Below, piece by piece: positions 43,781 to 47,912 of a stretch of DNA of 47,912 nt (positions are counted from its first letter, which is position 1; the number at the start of each line of letters is the position of its first letter). The notes under the pieces were generated by a model, which did not search any database, was not told where the DNA came from, and worked only from the letters and a program-made list of their open reading frames with translations. Both the position numbers and the translations under genes were made by a program. The DNA is from Acidobacteriaceae bacterium (lineage in GTDB: Bacteria; Acidobacteriota; Terriglobia; Terriglobales; Acidobacteriaceae): NCBI GenBank assembly GCA_025352065.1, contig JANXUC010000168.1, positions 1-47,912 of the forward strand, written 5' to 3'.

Positions 43781-46700
43781 CTAGAAAGTGATCTTCGCAG
43801 CAAACTGCACGCCGCGCGGACCGCCGCCACCCAGGAAGGGGTTGCCGATGCCTACGTCGCCGGTCACAACCGCCGGCAAAAAGCCTACTTGATGACCATT
43901 CGCCCCGGGCGTGCCTGCATCAGCGATAAAATTGGGCAGCTCGGGATTTGCGAAGTTTGGGTGATTCAAGATATTGAAAAATTCCGCCCGCAGATTCAAA
44001 TTCACCCGCTCCGATAAAGCAGTGGTCTTTGAAAGCGAGAAGTTCAATTCTTTGAATCCCGGTCCAACTAAGGAATTCCGGTGCATGTTCCCGAAATGCC
44101 GCGAGCCTGGCTGGCAAATTTGCTCTCCACTGCCGCTCGGGTTTGACACCGTGCAGGGCGCGGCGAAGGAACTCAAATCCAAGAAGTTAAACGGATTGCT
44201 GCTGTAATGAATCGGACCCACAACATCGGGGCGATCAAAGCCCTGGCCAGCACCCGAATAGTCGCCCTCAAAATTGTAATTTAGCTGGAAGGGCTGCCCC
44301 GTCTGTGACGACAGAACGCCGTCAACTCCCCAACCATCCGTTAGCTTAGCCAGACGGCCCTTTCGGTTCGGAAAAGCGTAAGCGAAGTTCCAGGTAAAGC
44401 GCTTACGAATATCAAAATTGGAGTTACCACGTTCCAAGTTCGGCAGAGTGCTGTTTTGTGGCTGGGCTGCGTTGGGAATAAAGTCTTCTCCGTCGCTGGC
44501 GTCGTCGATTGAATGCGACCACACGAAATTCACAGTCGATTGCAGGCCATGTAAATCATTCACGCGAAGGCTGCTTTGGAGAGCGTGGTACCTTGAGCTT
44601 GCCGTGCTCTCTTGCTGGTTGATGTAAAAGAAATTTGGAAAATTTCTCGGCACGCCATAGCTGTTGATGCAATTGCAGGCCAAGTCCGCCGCCGTGATCG
44701 CAGCCTGATTCGGCTGGTTGATGTCACGGAACCGGAACAAATTCGTGCCGCGCGCGCCTACGTATCCAACTTGAGCTACTACATGCTTGGAGATCTCTTG
44801 TTGTAGGTTCACGTTGAAGTTTTGGGTATACGGCGTTTTCAGTTTCGGATCGGCTCCAAAGAAATCACCGAGAGGCGATGCAGCACCATACACCGAGGAT
44901 GAAGAAGAAATCGGTCCCGAGTTCGCACCGGCGGCCGAAATTGCGGCTGGACCAGTTCCGGCATAGGCTGGACCTGGACAGAAGACGCAGTTGTATGGGA
45001 TATGACCCAGGAAGAAATCTTGTGAAAACGCGTCGTAAAACAAACCCCAGCCCGCACGCACTACCGTTTTACCTTTTCCAGTAATGTCGTAAACCGCAGC
45101 AAGGCGAGGCGCAAAATTCTTGTAGCTGGGCTCATATAGGCGAGACGTACGCACAACTGAATCTGTTGTGGGATCAAACTGATAGAAAAGTTTGTTCTTC
45201 TCGCCCACAACTCCGAAGTGATCCCAGCGCACACCAAAGTTGAATTGTAGCCGTGATGTCACTCGAAAACTGTCCTGGAGATAAAGTCCGTGGCTGTTTT
45301 CGTAGCTATGCCGATGTGAAAACCCTTGGGCAATACTCCCCCCCGATGGCAACCCTTCTAGGAAACTCTCGATAGGTGTCAGGTCCGGAAATGTTACAGG
45401 ATCAATCGGATCCGGAACACCGTTGAAACTCAGCTTGCCTCGGTAGTTCACATCCTGAATCAACTGGACCGTTGAGCGCCGAAACTCGTATCCAAACTTC
45501 ACGTCGTGTCTACCCAATTTCCACGAGTAGTTGTCGATAAAGTGCCAGTTACTGTCAACTCTGGATCGCGGAACTGACGCTGCTGCCCCGATTACAGAAG
45601 AACCGGACACTGAGATTTTTGGAAGTCCGAAATCGGAAGCCCCGGCACCAGTATTCAGGCCAATCGACGAAGGATTGAACGACTTATCCTCCGGGAAAAA
45701 GCCTTCCACGAAACGATTCCACCCAAGTCGAGCTTCATTCACCTGACTCGAGTTGACGACTTTCACATACGAGAGTGAGACTAACTGCACACGGGTAGGA
45801 GTCGTGGTATTAAATCCCGGCGTAATACCGCCAGCCTGAAGAGCGAGCGGGAAGCTCTGGTCGCTATCTCCGAAATAATAGCGACCCGTCACCAGGTTGT
45901 TGGGATTGAAGTTGTGATCAATTTTAGCGATAAGGCTATCCACACGATTCTTGAAACTCGTAACCGTTGAAATATTCGCACCGCTGCCTTGGCTCGGAGC
46001 GTGCCACGGATTCCGCGCCAACAGATCCAGTATTGGTTGGCTAAGCGATTCGCCCCGCGAAGCAATCACCGCTTCTGCAGCCGTAATTTCGTCGGGACCA
46101 GGCACGGAGTTGAACCCGCTCAGTCCACCCGTTTCCCGCTGGCCCTCGTAGTCCACATAAAAGAACGTTTTATCCTTTACGATTGGACCACCTAACGAGC
46201 CCCCGAACTGATTGTTGTGGAATCCTGCCTTAGGCTGGCCGACCTGGTTCAAATAGTTGCGCGCGCCCAGTTTGTCCGTCCGCAGGTACTCTAGCAACGA
46301 CCCGTGCAACTTGTTCGTACCGCTCTTGGTTACGATGTTCACGACGGCACCGCTGTTGCGACCGTATTCCGCTTCGTAGTTCGAGAGCACGTTCAACTGC
46401 TCGACCGCATCAATGGGCAGAATGGTTGCGGGATCACCAAAAACGCCCGCTTCGTTGATGGCTGGATCGTTGCGGTAGCCGTCGTTCATGTCGGTGCCGT
46501 CCAGCAGGAAATTATTCGCGCGGCCACGCGAACCGTTCATGGAGAACGTGCCGAACGAGCCTGGGGAATCTGTTATTTGATCGGGGGATCCCGCGACGCC
46601 GGGATTGAGATAGATGAGCTTGGTGTAGTCGCGGCCATTGACTGGCAGGTTCTCAATCATCTTAGAGGTCAGCACGCCTCCAAGGTCCGCAGAAGTCGTT

Positions 46701-47074
46701 TCGACCTGCGGCAGGGTATCCCCTGTAACTTCTACCTGCTGGCTCACTTCGCCGGGCTTCAGCGCTGAATCGACGCGGCGCTCTCCCGCGACGTCTACCG
46801 CCACACCTCTAGTCACGGCGGACTGGAAGCCTTTCAACATCACCGTCACGTCATAGGAGCCAATGGGAAGCTCTGGGACGGCGTAGCTGCCGTCGGCGCT
46901 AGTCTGCGTGGTGCGCTCGAGGCCTGTGTTGACGTTGCGGACCGTGACCTTCGCGCCCGCTACCACAGCACCGGACGTATCCGTGACTGTGCCTAGGATT
47001 GTGCCGCGGAAGGTTTGTGCGGAAACGGTGGCGGCTAGCGACAACAGGACTGCCAACAGCAGTCGTACTCTCAT
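43781..47074 (-). CDS. Oar-like TonB-dependent receptor with carboxypeptidase-regulatory domain (1097 aa)
   Basis: The second large acidobacterial-type outer-membrane receptor. From ATG 47074, residues 1-19 are a signal peptide (LLLAVLLSLAATVSA). The regulatory beta-sandwich follows at about 24-105 (GTILGTVTDTSGAVVAGAKV, PELPIGSYDVTVMLKGF), then the plug (LPVNGRDYTKLIYLNPGV, SMNGSRGRANNFLLDGTDMN) and a barrel ending in the outer-membrane signal FAAKITF. ATG 47074 is chosen because AGGAGA lies just upstream; an in-frame ATG at 47146 would add 24 residues ahead of the signal peptide. It ends in a strong terminator. Ligand unknown; no catabolic genes adjoin it except a partial amidase 256 bp upstream, transcribed the same way. 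Confidence 0.92.
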   Translation of the reverse strand: MRVRLLLAVLLSLAATVSAQTFRGTILGTVTDTSGAVVAGAKVTVRNVNTGLERTTQTSADGSYAVPELPIGSYDVTVMLKGFQSAVTRGVAVDVAGERRVDSALKPGEVSQQVEVTGDTLPQVETTSADLGGVLTSKMIENLPVNGRDYTKLIYLNPGVAGSPDQITDSPGSFGTFSMNGSRGRANNFLLDGTDMNDGYRNDPAINEAGVFGDPATILPIDAVEQLNVLSNYEAEYGRNSGAVVNIVTKSGTNKLHGSLLEYLRTDKLGARNYLNQVGQPKAGFHNNQFGGSLGGPIVKDKTFFYVDYEGQRETGGLSGFNSVPGPDEITAAEAVIASRGESLSQPILDLLARNPWHAPSQGSGANISTVTSFKNRVDSLIAKIDHNFNPNNLVTGRYYFGDSDQSFPLALQAGGITPGFNTTTPTRVQLVSLSYVKVVNSSQVNEARLGWNRFVEGFFPEDKSFNPSSIGLNTGAGASDFGLPKISVSGSSVIGAAASVPRSRVDSNWHFIDNYSWKLGRHDVKFGYEFRRSTVQLIQDVNYRGKLSFNGVPDPIDPVTFPDLTPIESFLEGLPSGGSIAQGFSHRHSYENSHGLYLQDSFRVTSRLQFNFGVRWDHFGVVGEKNKLFYQFDPTTDSVVRTSRLYEPSYKNFAPRLAAVYDITGKGKTVVRAGWGLFYDAFSQDFFLGHIPYNCVFCPGPAYAGTGPAAISAAGANSGPISSSSSVYGAASPLGDFFGADPKLKTPYTQNFNVNLQQEISKHVVAQVGYVGARGTNLFRFRDINQPNQAAITAADLACNCINSYGVPRNFPNFFYINQQESTASSRYHALQSSLRVNDLHGLQSTVNFVWSHSIDDASDGEDFIPNAAQPQNSTLPNLERGNSNFDIRKRFTWNFAYAFPNRKGRLAKLTDGWGVDGVLSSQTGQPFQLNYNFEGDYSGAGQGFDRPDVVGPIHYSSNPFNFLDLSSFAAPCTVSNPSGSGEQICQPGSRHFGNMHRNSLVGPGFKELNFSLSKTTALSERVNLNLRAEFFNILNHPNFANPELPNFIADAGTPGANGHQVGFLPAVVTGDVGIGNPFLGGGGPRGVQFAAKITF

Positions 47075-47329
47075 TGGGACTCTCCTTGAAAATGCAGGGT
47101 TTGAACCCGGATATAGGTTGGGACGAATGCGCATGGCGCCCATCATAGTGAATCCAACTGCACGGACCGTGCCACCGACTATGCCATTATGGAATCAATC
47201 ATTTACGTCTATTTTCTCGCGCAAAAAATTGCCTTGGGGCCAGATTAAACTATGAAAAACAGGACGAGCCTCCGAGAAATGGAATTTGCCGGAGAACTTC
47301 CATCTCGGCACTCGACCCCCTTCCGGCCC

Positions 47330-47912
47330 TCATGCCAACTTCGGATGGCGCTTATGCCAGTCGGTATTCCTCTGAAAAGCGTTCGCCGTTGCTACAAGTT
47401 CATGCTCGCCAAAGACGTTGCCTACCAACTGGAGGCCGATGGGTAGGCTCTCCTTCGTGAATCCACACGGAACGCTGATAGCGGGCAGCCCACAGAGGTT
47501 CCCGATGCCCCCTAGGGGATCGCCGAAGTCGAGAGACGGGTCATCCAAGGCAAGACTCAACGCTGTGGCCGGGGTAGGCAGGGTTGGCGTCGCCAAGATG
47601 TCAACCTGCCGAAAGACTTCCGGCAGTTTTGCCTGCAGAATGGCGCGGACCCGGAGAGAGCGAAGGTAGTCTGCGGCGGAAACTTGTTGGGCGGCATAGC
47701 CTCCAACTTGAGCCACTGGATCGGTAAGCTTGAGGGCATCGCCGGAGGTGAGCAGGCTTTCAAAAGCTGCGGCGGCTTCGGCGGCGATGACGACGCCTCC
47801 AGCAGCTTCCCAGGGGCCTTCGGGCAGAATGATTTCAGTAACGGTCGCGCCTGCTTTGCGCAACACTTCCAAGGCGGCGTTGGCAGCAGCGTCAATTTCG
47901 GAATTGCTTTTC
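47330..47912 (-). CDS. Amidase-signature enzyme, C-terminal part (truncated by right edge)
   Basis: The C-terminal about 194 residues of an amidase-signature family enzyme (GatA/aryl-acylamidase type). The frame stays open to the window edge (SEIDAAANAALEVLRKAGATV precedes the first visible TTG), so the start and the Ser-cisSer-Lys catalytic core lie outside. Recognisable family parts are EILATPTLPTPATALS-like (LATPTLPTPA), GNLCGLPAISVPCGF and GLQLVGNVFGEHELVATANAFQ near the end. It shares strand with the TonB receptor 256 bp downstream, so it may belong with it, for example in degrading an imported amide. Specificity cannot be inferred from this part. Confidence 0.85.
   Translation of the reverse strand, partial: KSNSEIDAAANAALEVLRKAGATVTEIILPEGPWEAAGGVVIAAEAAAAFESLLTSGDALKLTDPVAQVGGYAAQQVSAADYLRSLRVRAILQAKLPEVFRQVDILATPTLPTPATALSLALDDPSLDFGDPLGGIGNLCGLPAISVPCGFTKESLPIGLQLVGNVFGEHELVATANAFQRNTDWHKRHPKLA

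Noticed and set aside
1-47912. CRISPR array
   Set aside because: No series of regularly spaced identical repeats was seen in any intergenic region.

Overview
The window looks like a chromosomal segment of an Acidobacteriota (Terriglobia-type) genome. This is inferred from content, not from a marker-gene placement: two very large Oar-like TonB-dependent receptors with N-terminal carboxypeptidase-regulatory domains, a proline/Ig-type repeat surface lipoprotein with recurring WQVNGVTGGDA motifs, an exosortase/EpsI pair, and small dispersed repeats next to stop codons. Coding density is high, GTG and TTG starts are common, and most gene pairs have clear Shine-Dalgarno support.

Layout. 1-3450: the 3' end of an exosortase, EpsI and a giant TPR lipoprotein (cell-surface/exopolysaccharide export). 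3479-5486: a membrane-anchored molybdopterin oxidoreductase with its cytochrome b partner. 5647-7488: a SufT-like Fe-S assembly protein, a small membrane protein and a self-processing P1 (DmpA-type) aminopeptidase. 7501-28174: the dominant feature, a 20 kb divergent amine/omega-amino-acid catabolic locus. On the minus strand it runs TonB receptor, then GSA-like aminotransferase, APC permease, aldehyde dehydrogenase, GabT, CoA-acylating (methyl)malonate-semialdehyde dehydrogenase and a third class III aminotransferase. On the plus strand it runs a MerR-XRE-cupin regulator, an exported amidohydrolase, a complete PotD-A-B-C type polyamine ABC importer and a Tat-exported FAD amine-oxidase-like protein. 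A perfect 8+8 bp palindrome centred on a TATAAT box lies between the two arms.

28317-42024: mostly housekeeping genes (typA, an RRM RNA-binding protein, tRNA-Arg(CCG), guaA, leuS) interspersed with a surface lipoprotein, a Tat-type metallophosphoesterase, a PilZ protein, an SDR and a membrane protein. Related repeat elements sit 5-6 bp past the guaA and leuS stops. 42025-43780: a decayed integration site next to tRNA-Lys(CTT), with a tyrosine-integrase remnant, small repeats and one small orphan gene. 43781-47912: a second Oar-like TonB receptor with a strong terminator, and the C-terminal part of an amidase running off the right edge.

Working model for the central locus (inference): an amine or N-acyl amine crosses the outer membrane through the receptor, may be trimmed by the exported amidohydrolase, and enters through the Pot-type importer or the APC permease. 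Oxidation and transamination would then give aldehydes and omega-amino acids (4-aminobutanal/GABA, 3-aminopropanal/beta-alanine), which pass to semialdehydes and acetyl-CoA. The regulator resembles PuuR (XRE plus cupin, the E. coli putrescine-utilisation repressor) with an added MerR-type DNA-binding domain, which is the most unusual single protein seen here.
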